From: Candidatus Ribeiella danica
GTDB lineage: Bacteria; Chloroflexota; Chloroflexia; Chloroflexales; Roseiflexaceae
Direction of reading: 5' to 3'
Assembly (NCBI GenBank): GCA_016717335.1
Contig: JADKFS010000001.1
Span: forward strand, 2,914,001-2,978,000
Length of the DNA stretch: 64,000 nt
This document shows, one piece after another, positions 51,701 through 59,047 of this stretch. Position 1 is the first letter of the stretch, and each line of letters opens with the position of its first letter. The position numbers and the translations under genes were made by a program. Under the pieces are notes generated by a model. It did not search any database and was not told the origin of the DNA. It was given only the letters and a program-made list of their open reading frames with translations.

Positions 51701-54454
51701 CTTGCCGCCGCGCTCCAGGTGGGCGAGCGCCGCCGCCAGGATTCGCGGCGCCGCCTCGGCCGGGTCGAGCCCGGCGGCCCCGGCCCCAATCGCGGGCAGC
51801 CCGATCGACCGGACGTCGCCCAGCGCCTCGGCCTGCCGCAGCGCCGTATCGACCGCCAGGACGTTGCTATCGAGCGTATGGTGGGCCTGGCGATCCTCAT
51901 TGGTCACGTGGATCAGGTAGCGCGCGTGCAGCGGCGCGGCGTCGGTCACCATCGCCTCGCCGGGAGCCAGGTGCCGCCTGCGCTCCAGCTCCTCCCGCAG
52001 CCGAGGGCCGATTCGCCTGATCAGCTGCTCGCCCAGGTAGCCCGCCCGAGCCGGCTCCAGGCCGACCGCGTGCACGAGCGCGTCGACCTCGAGATCCAGC
52101 AGGTTGGCCTGGACCAGCCGGATGCGCGCGAGCGCGTCGGCGGGGCTGAGCGGGAGCGCGCTCGCCGAGCGAACCAGCCGCGTCTCGCCTAGGCCGTAAA
52201 AGCTGTAGTTGAACGCCAGGATATTCGCGTACTGGTCGAGGTAGTCGCGGCGCAGCTGCCACAGGATCTCGGCGGCCGGGCGGCACTGCGAGAACTCCTG
52301 CATGAACTGCCGCGCGAAATCGCTGGCCTGCACGACCGGCGTGTTTGCCTCGGTGCCGATGAAGCCGCGCGCGCCGAGCTCCTCGATGAAATAGAAGATG
52401 TAGCTGTCCTTGTCGCGCGCGGCGGCGCTGTCGCACATATTGAGAAAGACCAGCGGCTGGCGGGCCAGCCGGGGGATCTGCAGGCCGCGCAGGTCGGCCA
52501 GCGCCAACTTCTGGCCGCGGGAGAACTGCAGCGCCGACTGGTTTCCAACGCAGTAGAAGTAGACCAGCGCGGCGTCGTCCAGCTGGTGCAGCGCCTTCAG
52601 TGCCTCGTCGGCGCCGACCGCGACGCTCGGCTTGGCGCGCGGGAAGGCGCTCCGCACCAACTGCTCCTGCTGATCGACATACGGGCGCAGCGGCTCGTCA
52701 TCGCCGAACAGCATCTGGATGCTCATACCGTTGTCGTCGATCTCCGGCCGCGGGTACTGGCCGGGCGGCACAACGTCGATCAGGTAGCGGTAGCCCCAGA
52801 ACCCGGCCCAGTCGAGGGTCTCGGGGCTGATCGGGCCGGGCTTGTCGTACACCAGCGCCCACGGCAGAATGAAGTCGCGGCTCTCGAGGACGACCCGGAT
52901 GCTGCTGCCGTCCGCCAGGGCGCGCAGGTCGCCGGCCAGCGTCGCCTGCCCTGCCGGCGCGGCAGTTCCCTCGAAGAGCGCGGCGTGGATCTGCTGCCCG
53001 GCCGCGGCCAGCTTCGCATAGAGCTGCCGGCTCAGCGCCGGGTCGATCGCCTTGTTCTCGCCGAGAAACGGCCGGTCGCCGCTCGCGCCGGTGTAGTAGA
53101 CGATCTCGTCCAGCTCCTTGCGCAGGCGCGCGGTCATCTGCTGCAGCGTGGCCGCCGAGACCGGCAGGTGGTGTGTAGCCGTCGTCACAGGGCCGCTGCG
53201 GCTGAATTGAACAGAGGCCTGAAAGCCCTGCTCGGCCGGCTGGACGGTGATCGTCACGGCGGCGCGCTCGTCTGTCGGCGTACCTTCCACGGTGCCAGGC
53301 ATGCCGGCGTGCGGGGCAGGCTCGGCCGGCCGGCCGAACAGGTAGCCATCGTACGAGCTCAGGTAGAGCGCCGGCACGCCCCAGTCGCGCCCATCCGGGT
53401 CGGCCTGGTAGGCCGACTGTCGCCCGGCCGCGACCGCCTCGTCGACCGACTGGCGCGCGGCGAGCGCCGCGTAGAACTGGCGCGCGAACGCGGTCGCGCA
53501 GGTATCCTTGATCGAAAACTGGTAGGCGACGATCGCGGGTATTCCGGCCTGGGCCAGCGCCGGAGCGATCCCGCTCCAGACGCTCACGCCGTCGCGACGA
53601 CCGGTCTCGTCGCCCGCCAGCACCACCAGCCGCAGGCCACAGGCGCGCAGATTGATCGCCAGCTGCTCGGCGCTCACGACCCGGTCGTCAAGCGCCAGCG
53701 AGCCAGCGCCGGTGTAGGTGCTGGAATTGTCGCCACGGTATTGGTTGAAGGTTGCGTGGCCGGCGAAGTGAAAGATCTGGGCGCCCTGGATCGTCTTCAG
53801 CAGCTCGTCCAGCGTCGCGTGCGGAAGAAGTGCCGGCGCGATTCCGTCGAGGCCCTGGAGCGCCCGCTGAAGGTCAGACTGCTCGCGGGCAAGGTCGAGC
53901 GCCGGCAGATCCGGCGGCGAGGCCAGCGCGGCGACCAGCTTGAGCTGGCCATCGATCCGGGCGAGCGGCCCCGGCGTAGAGAGTACCTCGTGCCGCACGA
54001 TCGCGACGCGCGGGTCGAGCGCCAGGAAGCCGCCGAGCGAACTATCGTCGGCGGCGCGGTCGAGGTAGACATACTCCCAGGGCAGCGCCGCCAGCTGCGG
54101 CGGCAGGCGCAGGCGCAGGCGTAGGCCATCATCGGGCGCGAGGCGGGCCAGGCTGGCGGCCACCAGCTCGCGCACGCCAATCGTCGCGCCGCCCGGCGTG
54201 GGCGGGAACAGCAGCTGGGCGAGCGTGCGGCCCAGGTCGATCAGGGCAGCGCGGTCGAGCGCGCGGGCTTCGAGCTGCCGCAGGCTGCTTTGAAGCTGCC
54301 GGTCGTCGTAGCTAACCGGCACGGCCTGATCGACCCGCATCTCGCCGGCGGGCGAGCTGAGGACACGCACCGTGAAGCGGCCAATCGGCCGATCAGCGGA
54401 CCCGCGCTCCATGGGTCCGGGAGACGCCTCGATGACCAGATCGCTAAAGCGCAT
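48788..54454 (-). CDS. giant CHAT-CHAT-macro-macro-CHAT multidomain protein
   Basis: An 1888-residue protein, first gene of the operon. Domains: CHAT1 (1-375) has His233 (HFAGHATF), but the Cys position reads Asp282 (VVLAGDETG). CHAT2 (about 440-765) has Cys674 (FLNMCDSA), but the His position is Val636 (FYCVGN). Macro1 (about 775-945) reads VQANLLDLEVDALVHAVG. A beta-sandwich follows (950-1070). Macro2 (1080-1250) has the more canonical DALVNPTSPQLDLSGSI. A second beta-sandwich (1255-1380) precedes CHAT3 (1395-1760), which has LHMLRV but no Cys in GLSFVDGQ, and a C-terminal beta-sandwich (1765-1888). Each CHAT-like domain thus looks inactive alone. The macro+sandwich unit is tandemly duplicated (305 residues, 915 bp). 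Macro domains bind ADP-ribose-type ligands, so a sensor/scaffold role is proposed. ATG 54454 has a CGGAG site; a possible -10 TAGTAT is at 54522-54517. Confidence 0.85.
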   Translation of the reverse strand: MRFSDLVIEASPGPMERGSADRPIGRFTVRVLSSPAGEMRVDQAVPVSYDDRQLQSSLRQLEARALDRAALIDLGRTLAQLLFPPTPGGATIGVRELVAASLARLAPDDGLRLRLRLPPQLAALPWEYVYLDRAADDSSLGGFLALDPRVAIVRHEVLSTPGPLARIDGQLKLVAALASPPDLPALDLAREQSDLQRALQGLDGIAPALLPHATLDELLKTIQGAQIFHFAGHATFNQYRGDNSSTYTGAGSLALDDRVVSAEQLAINLRACGLRLVVLAGDETGRRDGVSVWSGIAPALAQAGIPAIVAYQFSIKDTCATAFARQFYAALAARQSVDEAVAAGRQSAYQADPDGRDWGVPALYLSSYDGYLFGRPAEPAPHAGMPGTVEGTPTDERAAVTITVQPAEQGFQASVQFSRSGPVTTATHHLPVSAATLQQMTARLRKELDEIVYYTGASGDRPFLGENKAIDPALSRQLYAKLAAAGQQIHAALFEGTAAPAGQATLAGDLRALADGSSIRVVLESRDFILPWALVYDKPGPISPETLDWAGFWGYRYLIDVVPPGQYPRPEIDDNGMSIQMLFGDDEPLRPYVDQQEQLVRSAFPRAKPSVAVGADEALKALHQLDDAALVYFYCVGNQSALQFSRGQKLALADLRGLQIPRLARQPLVFLNMCDSAAARDKDSYIFYFIEELGARGFIGTEANTPVVQASDFARQFMQEFSQCRPAAEILWQLRRDYLDQYANILAFNYSFYGLGETRLVRSASALPLSPADALARIRLVQANLLDLEVDALVHAVGLEPARAGYLGEQLIRRIGPRLREELERRRHLAPGEAMVTDAAPLHARYLIHVTNEDRQAHHTLDSNVLAVDTALRQAEALGDVRSIGLPAIGAGAAGLDPAEAAPRILAAALAHLERGGKVEQVVFAFAEERVYQAYAAAYQALAGSIERDSVTIWYLSLASLKGPQIKAGESLQLTLSLGATRQPGSVELRVPASAPGLAVSVEAPGFLLRGEPTRTIALLSDSPPEHSSAFDLTAQASGEHSVRVLVYPGERAAGSSAIELKLPFTVLAPSLPPLSSAEALARIQLVQANLLDLEVDALVNPTSPQLDLSGSIGQQLIGRIGYELRSQLRVQPAPKLGEAVVTGAGTLPARYLVHAPVREGEVATLETVVQGAAAALASAEALADVRSIGLPAIGTGAAGLEPTETAPRILAAALTHLEHGSRLERVVFAFAEERVYQAYVAAYQSLAGPAEPPAERVPVSSWYLGLAAPQGAQIGVGEALQLTLSLSATPQPGGVALRVPVSTLELTVYIKAPGFQVAGRNARTIAVVNGSPVERSIMFDLTALSSGERSARVLVYPGGRVAGISPAELELPIRVIAPRVLPPIPELIDRREIPDPQPQVMLYVALEETPDGEQVQLYLTCPALRLDRAQLSPPLALTCQDLAALRLAAIQAAADAADAPPQDALASLRAFGALLFDQLMPPGHPLRRHYWQILRLAALSETIWSWLIVADDQAILPWELVCPYARTAADELWYDDFLAGKFVLAHWVGRQGLRLADEAPLGQLDLIHYRQRAVDLARWHAAVGGETYAQVEDQAGYTALTQPGSPYYGLHMLRVTEPRQAGRVTFAGDEPAGARAADGTPDAMIHEQRLDFTLRRPVIGLSFVDGQAPGAGLADRDTAIEAGWALPFMHAGASALFGPRWPVPPEVDQVFARAFYQAMRAGTALGWAIWIARDHVRQAFPHRPDWLAYTYFGHPWCAPYLVRPAQGFTLFEAIDHAEGQPYQPGARYRFRASYRSEAPVWYGGRLRALRAPLQAEALAVMVIPLSGALPQAYPLEPVAASDDYQSIVELTMPAEPTTLSVMVQFQRGDRELRTLVLKLNVGETRAS

Positions 54455-54583
54455 GGCGGTCGCTCCGAATCGTTCAGGTCGGATCGTCGAAACGAGGTCG
54501 TTTGCAAAACATGCTGATACTATATGAACGCAGGAGGTGCCAAAAATAGTGCGGGAGTGCCATTATTTTAACTGCGCTGTTGG

Positions 54584-54794
54584 CTCTCACCCCTGCCCCC
54601 TCCTTTTGGGGGTGGGTTTTTTCTGCAGCGCATGCTGATGCCCCGCAGGCCCTCACCCCCGGCCCCCTCTCCCGTCGGGAGAGGGGGGGATTTAGTGGCT
54701 CGACACGGGGTTTCGGCGGAGCCGAAACCCCGTGTCGAGCTACCGTTTCCCCGCCCCTGGCAGGGGCGGGGGCAGGGGGTGGGGTGATCCGGCG
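54584..54794. repeat. composite GC-hairpin repeat with 43-bp perfect hairpin
   Basis: At 54698-54740 two 20-base arms pair around a GGA loop; the stem top is GTTTCGGC/GCCGAAAC. CTCTCCCGTCGGGAGAG and CGCCCCTGGCAGGGGCG stems flank it. It separates the giant operon from the divergent padR gene. Confidence 0.8.
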
Positions 54795-54855
54795 CCACCG
54801 CTACCAAGGGCTGGAAGGTAAGGCCACCGGCTACAAAACAGACCAAAGATCCCTC

Positions 54856-54910
54856 TTGACGATATATCGTTATCGTGATAGTATAGATACATCACGATAT
54901 ATCGCTATCG
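54856..54910 (+). promoter_or_regulatory. padR promoter with overlapping operator repeats
   Basis: -35 TTGACG (54856-54861), 17-base spacer, -10 TAGTAT (54879-54884). Two direct copies of CGATATATCGYTATCG (54860-54875 and 54895-54910), each with a CGATATATCG palindrome, flank an inverted repeat ATCGTGAT / ATCACGAT (54872-54898). The sites cover the core promoter, as expected for PadR autorepression. Confidence 0.75.
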
Positions 54911-54929
54911 AAGAAAACAGGAGGACACC

Positions 54930-55679
54930 ATGTTTGGAAGACACTTTGGAAGGCACCACCGCGGCCCCTGGCAGGAAGAGCGGCACGAGCCGGACGAGCA
55001 CGGCCACGGCCCGGAGCACCACCAGCACGACTGCGGCCCGGAGGAGCATCAGTGGGAGCCGCGCGGCGGGCACCGCCCGCCGTTCATGCGGCGCGGCGGC
55101 GGGCCGCGCTGGTTTGGCCCGCCCGACCACGACCAGCTCGGCCGGCCGTTCTGGCGCGGCGGCCCCCCCGGCGGCGACCCGTTTGACGAGGATGGCGGCG
55201 GGCGGCGGCGGCACCGGCGCGGGGACATCAAGTTCGCGCTGCTCGAGCTGCTGGCCGAGCAGCCGCGCCACGGCTACGACCTGATCAAGGAGCTGGAGCA
55301 GCGCTACGGCGGGTTCTACCGCCCCAGCCCCGGCTCGGTCTACCCGACGCTGCAGCTGCTGGAGGACGAGGGGCACCTCACCAGCCAGACGCTCGACGGC
55401 AAGCGGGTCTACACCATCACCGACTCGGGCCGGCGGCTGCTCGAGGAGCGCCAGCGCCGCCACCCGGAGGGCGGCCCCGGGCGCCACGGCTTTCGCGGGC
55501 GCGGCGAGCCGAGCCTAGACGAGTTGCGCGAGAGCGGCGGGGCGCTGATCGCCAGCGTCGCGCAGGCCGCGCGGCACGGCACGCCCGAGCAGGTCGCCGC
55601 CGTCATGAAGCTGCTCGACACGACCCGCCGCGAGATCTACGCGATCCTCGCGCGCGGCGACGAGGGGCAGGCCGGCTGA
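54930..55679 (+). CDS. PadR-family transcriptional regulator with His/Arg-rich N-terminal extension
   Basis: A 249-residue regulator. Residues 1-95 are very rich in His, Arg, Gly and Pro (HEPDEHGHGPEHHQHDC) and could bind metal. The PadR winged helix spans about 96-170 (FALLELLAEQPRHGYDLIKEL, GSVYPTLQLLEDEGHL, KRVYTITDSGRRLL). The helical C-terminus is probably for dimerisation. PadR proteins repress their own and efflux or stress genes on ligand binding. The promoter overlaps repeated operators, so autoregulation is likely. The ribosome site is AGGAGG. It is divergent from the giant CHAT gene; whether it controls that operon is unknown. Confidence 0.88.
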   Translation: MFGRHFGRHHRGPWQEERHEPDEHGHGPEHHQHDCGPEEHQWEPRGGHRPPFMRRGGGPRWFGPPDHDQLGRPFWRGGPPGGDPFDEDGGGRRRHRRGDIKFALLELLAEQPRHGYDLIKELEQRYGGFYRPSPGSVYPTLQLLEDEGHLTSQTLDGKRVYTITDSGRRLLEERQRRHPEGGPGRHGFRGRGEPSLDELRESGGALIASVAQAARHGTPEQVAAVMKLLDTTRREIYAILARGDEGQAG

Positions 55680-55699
55680 GGCGGGCTCGAAGCCAGGCG

Positions 55700-55790
55700 T
55701 TTCACATAACCACGAAGACACGAAGACTCGAAGAAGGTATCAACCGAGCCTTCGTGTCTTCGTGTCTTCGTAGTGAAACGTCCAAGCTTT
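55700..55790. terminator. word-repeat hairpin between convergent genes
   Basis: ACGAAGACACGAAGACTCGAAG is mirrored by CTTCGTGTCTTCGTGTCTTCG (tandem seven- to nine-base words) between the padR and methyltransferase stops. There is no T-run. Confidence 0.55.
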
Positions 55791-55831
55791 CGTACTTGAA
55801 ACACAATTGGAATGGCCCTCAAGGTTCCAGA

Positions 55832-56452
55832 TCACAGCGCCGGCTCCGCCGCGGCGGCGTACAGCACCCGGCCGGAGGACGGCGAGCGGCGCGTGCCGAC
55901 CTGGGCGAGCGGGCCGAACCCGGCCGCGCCCACGCGCGCGGCCAGGCGCGCGAAGGGCGCCGGGAAGGGCACCCACGCGATCGGCAGCACCTGCTCGTAC
56001 TCGACCACCAGCAGCCGGCCGCCTGGCCGGATCTGCCCGGCCAGCCGGCGCAGCAGCCCCTCCTGGTCGCCGATGAAGTGCAGCAGGTTGGCCATCAGCA
56101 GCCCGTCGAGCGGCGGCAGCGCCAGCGGGCCGGCGACATCCGCCTGGCGAGGGATGACCGTCGCGCCGGGCGGCGAGGCGGCCAGCCTGGCGCGCTGGGC
56201 GGCGATCGCCCGGCCGTCGCGGTCGAGCGCGTAGATCGTGCCCTGCGGCCCGATCAGCTCGGCCAGCGCCCAGGTGAAGTTGCCAGTGCCGGCCCCCAGG
56301 TCGGCCCACACGCCGCCGGCCCGCGGCACCCCGCCGCGGATCAGCGCGACCATCTCGGAATGCTCCATAGCCTGCTCCAGCAGCTGCTGAATCTGTTTTT
56401 CGGGGGTGGCTTCGCCGCCACGCGCCCCCACGGCGCTATTCTCAATAATCAT
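55832..56452 (-). CDS. class I SAM-dependent methyltransferase
   Basis: A 206-residue Rossmann-fold methyltransferase. Motif I is VWADLGAGTGNFTWAL (about 49-64), followed by IYALDRD and a GLLMANLLHFIGDQEGLLRRL segment (motif IV region). It is similar in size and pattern to UbiE-type or metal/quinone-related small methyltransferases; the substrate is unknown. The start is uncertain: ATG 56452 lacks a good ribosome site, and internal ATG codons exist near residue 30. It converges on padR. Confidence 0.75.
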   Translation of the reverse strand: MIIENSAVGARGGEATPEKQIQQLLEQAMEHSEMVALIRGGVPRAGGVWADLGAGTGNFTWALAELIGPQGTIYALDRDGRAIAAQRARLAASPPGATVIPRQADVAGPLALPPLDGLLMANLLHFIGDQEGLLRRLAGQIRPGGRLLVVEYEQVLPIAWVPFPAPFARLAARVGAAGFGPLAQVGTRRSPSSGRVLYAAAAEPAL

Positions 56453-56547
56453 ACCGCATTTCTTGGCCGCCGCCTGCCGCCAACAGCATACCCCCCCCTC
56501 CGCTCCCGTGCTGGGAGCGGAGGGGGGGTAGAGATGTGAGCTCAGGT

Positions 56548-58191
56548 CTAGCGGCCGAACATCCAGTCGGTGTAGCCCATGTTCTTGCCGGTGTTGCACG
56601 AGCTGACCGCGAAGCTCGAGCCATAGGCGCGGTTGACCATCCAGATCTCCCAGGTGTCGTCGCCGGTGGCCGGGAAGTTATTGACGTTGTACTCCCAGTT
56701 GACCGAGCGCAGCATCGCTTTGTTCGACCAGTTCCAGGCGTCGTAGCCGGCCCGGCTCAGCAGATGGGCCTCGACCACCGCGCCCTGCAGCGCCTCCCAC
56801 ACGTAGTTCTCTTTCTGCGGCGGCCAGGTGAAGCCACCCGCGCGGCGCTGGTCGTCCGGCAGCACGCCGTCGATGCTGTGGCCGCTCTTGGTCGCGCCGG
56901 CCGGGTTGATGCCAACCGGCTTGCTCGGGTCGGCCTGCCAGTCGAGCTGGCCGTACGAGAACTTGGCGTAGGCCGCGCGGTCGCCGAGCCAGCCCTGGAA
57001 GACGATCGCGGCGCGATTCAGGTCAGCGGTATCGCCCAGGTACAGGTCGGCGGCGATGCGGCTGGCGCCGGCGTGGGTGCCCCAGTTGTTCGGGCGCTGC
57101 TCGTGAGTGTTGATCAGGGTCTTGCCGTCGAGCACGCGGGTCCGCACGGCGCTCAGCCAGGCGCGGAACTGCTGGTCCTTGGCGGCATCGTAGCTCTTCA
57201 GGTCGATCAGGTCGGCCGCGATGACGTAGCTGACCAGGTTGCGGCCCAGCGCCAGGGTGCGGCCACCGGCCTCAGTTCCGATCGCGCTCATAATCGCGTT
57301 CGCGGCCTTGGTGCGGTAGGCCACCTGCCCGGTGCGGGCGTAGACCAGCGCTACGGCCAGGGTGTTGGTGTCGTGCAGGCTGTTCTGGTCGGAGATCTTC
57401 GGCGTGCCCAGGCTGCCGTCCGCCACGGACTTCAGCTTCGTCCAGGACGTGCCGCTCATCGGGCGCAGCGCCAGCTCGGCGCTCGAGATCAGGAAGCCCT
57501 TGCCGGACACGATGGTCTGCACCGCCGCGGCGTCCACGGTCGCAGCCTGCGTGTTCGCGACATCGGCCGCCACCGGCTGCACGTCCACAGTGTTCTCCGC
57601 CACGGGCTGCGTGTCCGCGGTGTTCTCCGCCGCCGGGTCGGGCGCCACGGTCGGCTCGGGGGCCGGGGCAGGCGCATCCGCGCCGCCGAAGACGCTGGCG
57701 TGCAGTTCGCTGATCGAGGCCCACTCGTTCGAGGTGTTGCCGTTCACGACCACCCGCAGGTAGCGGGCGTCGGTCTGCTGCGCGAAGGTGTACGGCTCGA
57801 TCCCGAGCGACTGGCCGCTGCTGTCGCCGCCGAACAGGTCCGTGAAGGTTTCGCCGTCGAGCGAGCCCTGGACCACGAAGTGGTTGGCACGGCTGTCGCC
57901 CTGGTACCAGGCGATCTCCACGCCGCAGACCGGCTGCGGCTGGCCGAGGTCGGCCGTGATCCAGGACCCGACGCCCTCGTTGCTCCAGCGGGTGGCCAGG
58001 TCGCCGTCGAGGACGTTGCCCGGCTGGTTGCCGTCGTCGCCGACCGCGTTCACGCTAGCGATTGTGCCGGCGCTGCAGGATGCGGCGCGCGTGCCGGATG
58101 AATACGTGACCACCGCGATGCCGAGGATGAGCAGCGCGACGAGTAGCGAGTTGCGGATGCGCTGCCAGTTCAGGTTGATGTGGGCGTTCAC
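56548..58191 (-). CDS. secreted discoidin (F5/8 type C) + alginate-lyase-fold protein
   Basis: A 547-residue exported protein. It has a signal anchor (LLVALLILGIAVVTYSSGTRA), a galactose-binding F5/8C domain (about 30-160; RWSNEGVGSWITADLGQPQPVCGVEIAWYQGD), a Pro/Asp/Thr linker with VA-ENT repeats, and an alpha-toroid alginate-lyase-type domain (about 220-547; NLVSYVIAADLIDL, NNWGTHAGASRIAADLYLGD with the catalytic Asn/His region). It probably cleaves an acidic surface or environmental polysaccharide by beta-elimination. I chose GTG 58191 because an AAGGAG site stands seven bases before it; the ATG at 58236 has none. Confidence 0.85.
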   Translation of the reverse strand: MNAHINLNWQRIRNSLLVALLILGIAVVTYSSGTRAASCSAGTIASVNAVGDDGNQPGNVLDGDLATRWSNEGVGSWITADLGQPQPVCGVEIAWYQGDSRANHFVVQGSLDGETFTDLFGGDSSGQSLGIEPYTFAQQTDARYLRVVVNGNTSNEWASISELHASVFGGADAPAPAPEPTVAPDPAAENTADTQPVAENTVDVQPVAADVANTQAATVDAAAVQTIVSGKGFLISSAELALRPMSGTSWTKLKSVADGSLGTPKISDQNSLHDTNTLAVALVYARTGQVAYRTKAANAIMSAIGTEAGGRTLALGRNLVSYVIAADLIDLKSYDAAKDQQFRAWLSAVRTRVLDGKTLINTHEQRPNNWGTHAGASRIAADLYLGDTADLNRAAIVFQGWLGDRAAYAKFSYGQLDWQADPSKPVGINPAGATKSGHSIDGVLPDDQRRAGGFTWPPQKENYVWEALQGAVVEAHLLSRAGYDAWNWSNKAMLRSVNWEYNVNNFPATGDDTWEIWMVNRAYGSSFAVSSCNTGKNMGYTDWMFGR

Positions 58192-58719
58192 AGGGTGCTC
58201 CTTGTCGTGGGGGCGGCGGCGGTGTCGATTGCACAAACGAAATGTGCTCTGCGTTGCGTGCCGCTGCCCGTTCGAATGACGTCGATTGAACCGTGATAGT
58301 CAGCGCTGGTCGTTCTGATTGGTGCGAGCGGGAATGGTCAGCGCTGCTGTTTCTTCCGGCGAGATTGCCTCCTTGGTCGAGTGTTCCTGTTCGTGAGCCA
58401 GCTCACTTAACCGTTCTTTAACCTGGCATAACGTTATCACAGCACCCGCGCTGCGAATAGCCGCAAATGCTCAGCCGATGTTCATCCTGCGCTCCAGAAG
58501 TCGATCGGCGGCAGTAGGGCGGCGATTTGGCTTTCTGATGGGCTAAATCAGATGAGCGCCAAATGTGCCCCGCGTGCGGCGGTGTGCCAGCTTCGCGGCG
58601 CGATGTGCCAAAGTTGCGTTCCAGGCAAGTTTTTTGCGTGGCGGTCATCTGCTCCTCCGCTCGCCCGCTTTCGCGGGTAGGTTTTCTTGTGCATGGCGTC
58701 GCCGTGCGCCGGATCACCC

Positions 58720-58853
58720 CACCCCCTGCCCCCGCCCCTGCCAGGGGCGGGGAAACGGTAGTTCGGCACGGGGTTTCGGCTCCGCCGAAACCCCGTGCCG
58801 AGCCACTAATCCCCCCCTCTCCCGTTGGGAGAGGGGGGCAGGGGGGTGAGGGC
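58720..58853. repeat. composite GC-hairpin repeat with 39-bp perfect hairpin
   Basis: At 58763-58801 two 18-base arms pair around a TCC loop, top GTTTCGGC/GCCGAAAC. The surrounding non-coding gap 58192-59000 has no gene I can support; 58240-58700 shows nothing recognisable. Confidence 0.78.
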
Positions 58854-59000
58854 CTGCGGGGCATCAGCATGCGCTGGAAAAAGGCCCACCCCCGAAAGAG
58901 CAGGGGAGCGGGGGAGCGGGCTGGGGGGTAAATGGGGATATTGTGGATAAAATCTGGATAAGTGGAAAACCGGTTGTGCTCTGCCGGGCTGGCTTTCCAC

Positions 59001-59030
59001 AAAAAAAGCCCCCTCCTGTGCAGGAGGGGG
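59001..59030 (-). terminator. rho-independent terminator after the aldehyde dehydrogenase gene
   Basis: On the minus strand CCCCCTCCTG pairs with CAGGAGGGGG, followed by seven T. It begins about 18 bp after the stop codon. Confidence 0.88.
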
Positions 59031-59047
59031 CGGGGCGCGCGCGGGCG

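Noticed and set aside
54930..55679. PadR gene as proven regulator of the giant CHAT operon
   Set aside because: The operator copies are at its own promoter; I see no convincing copy before 54454, and a composite repeat separates the two.
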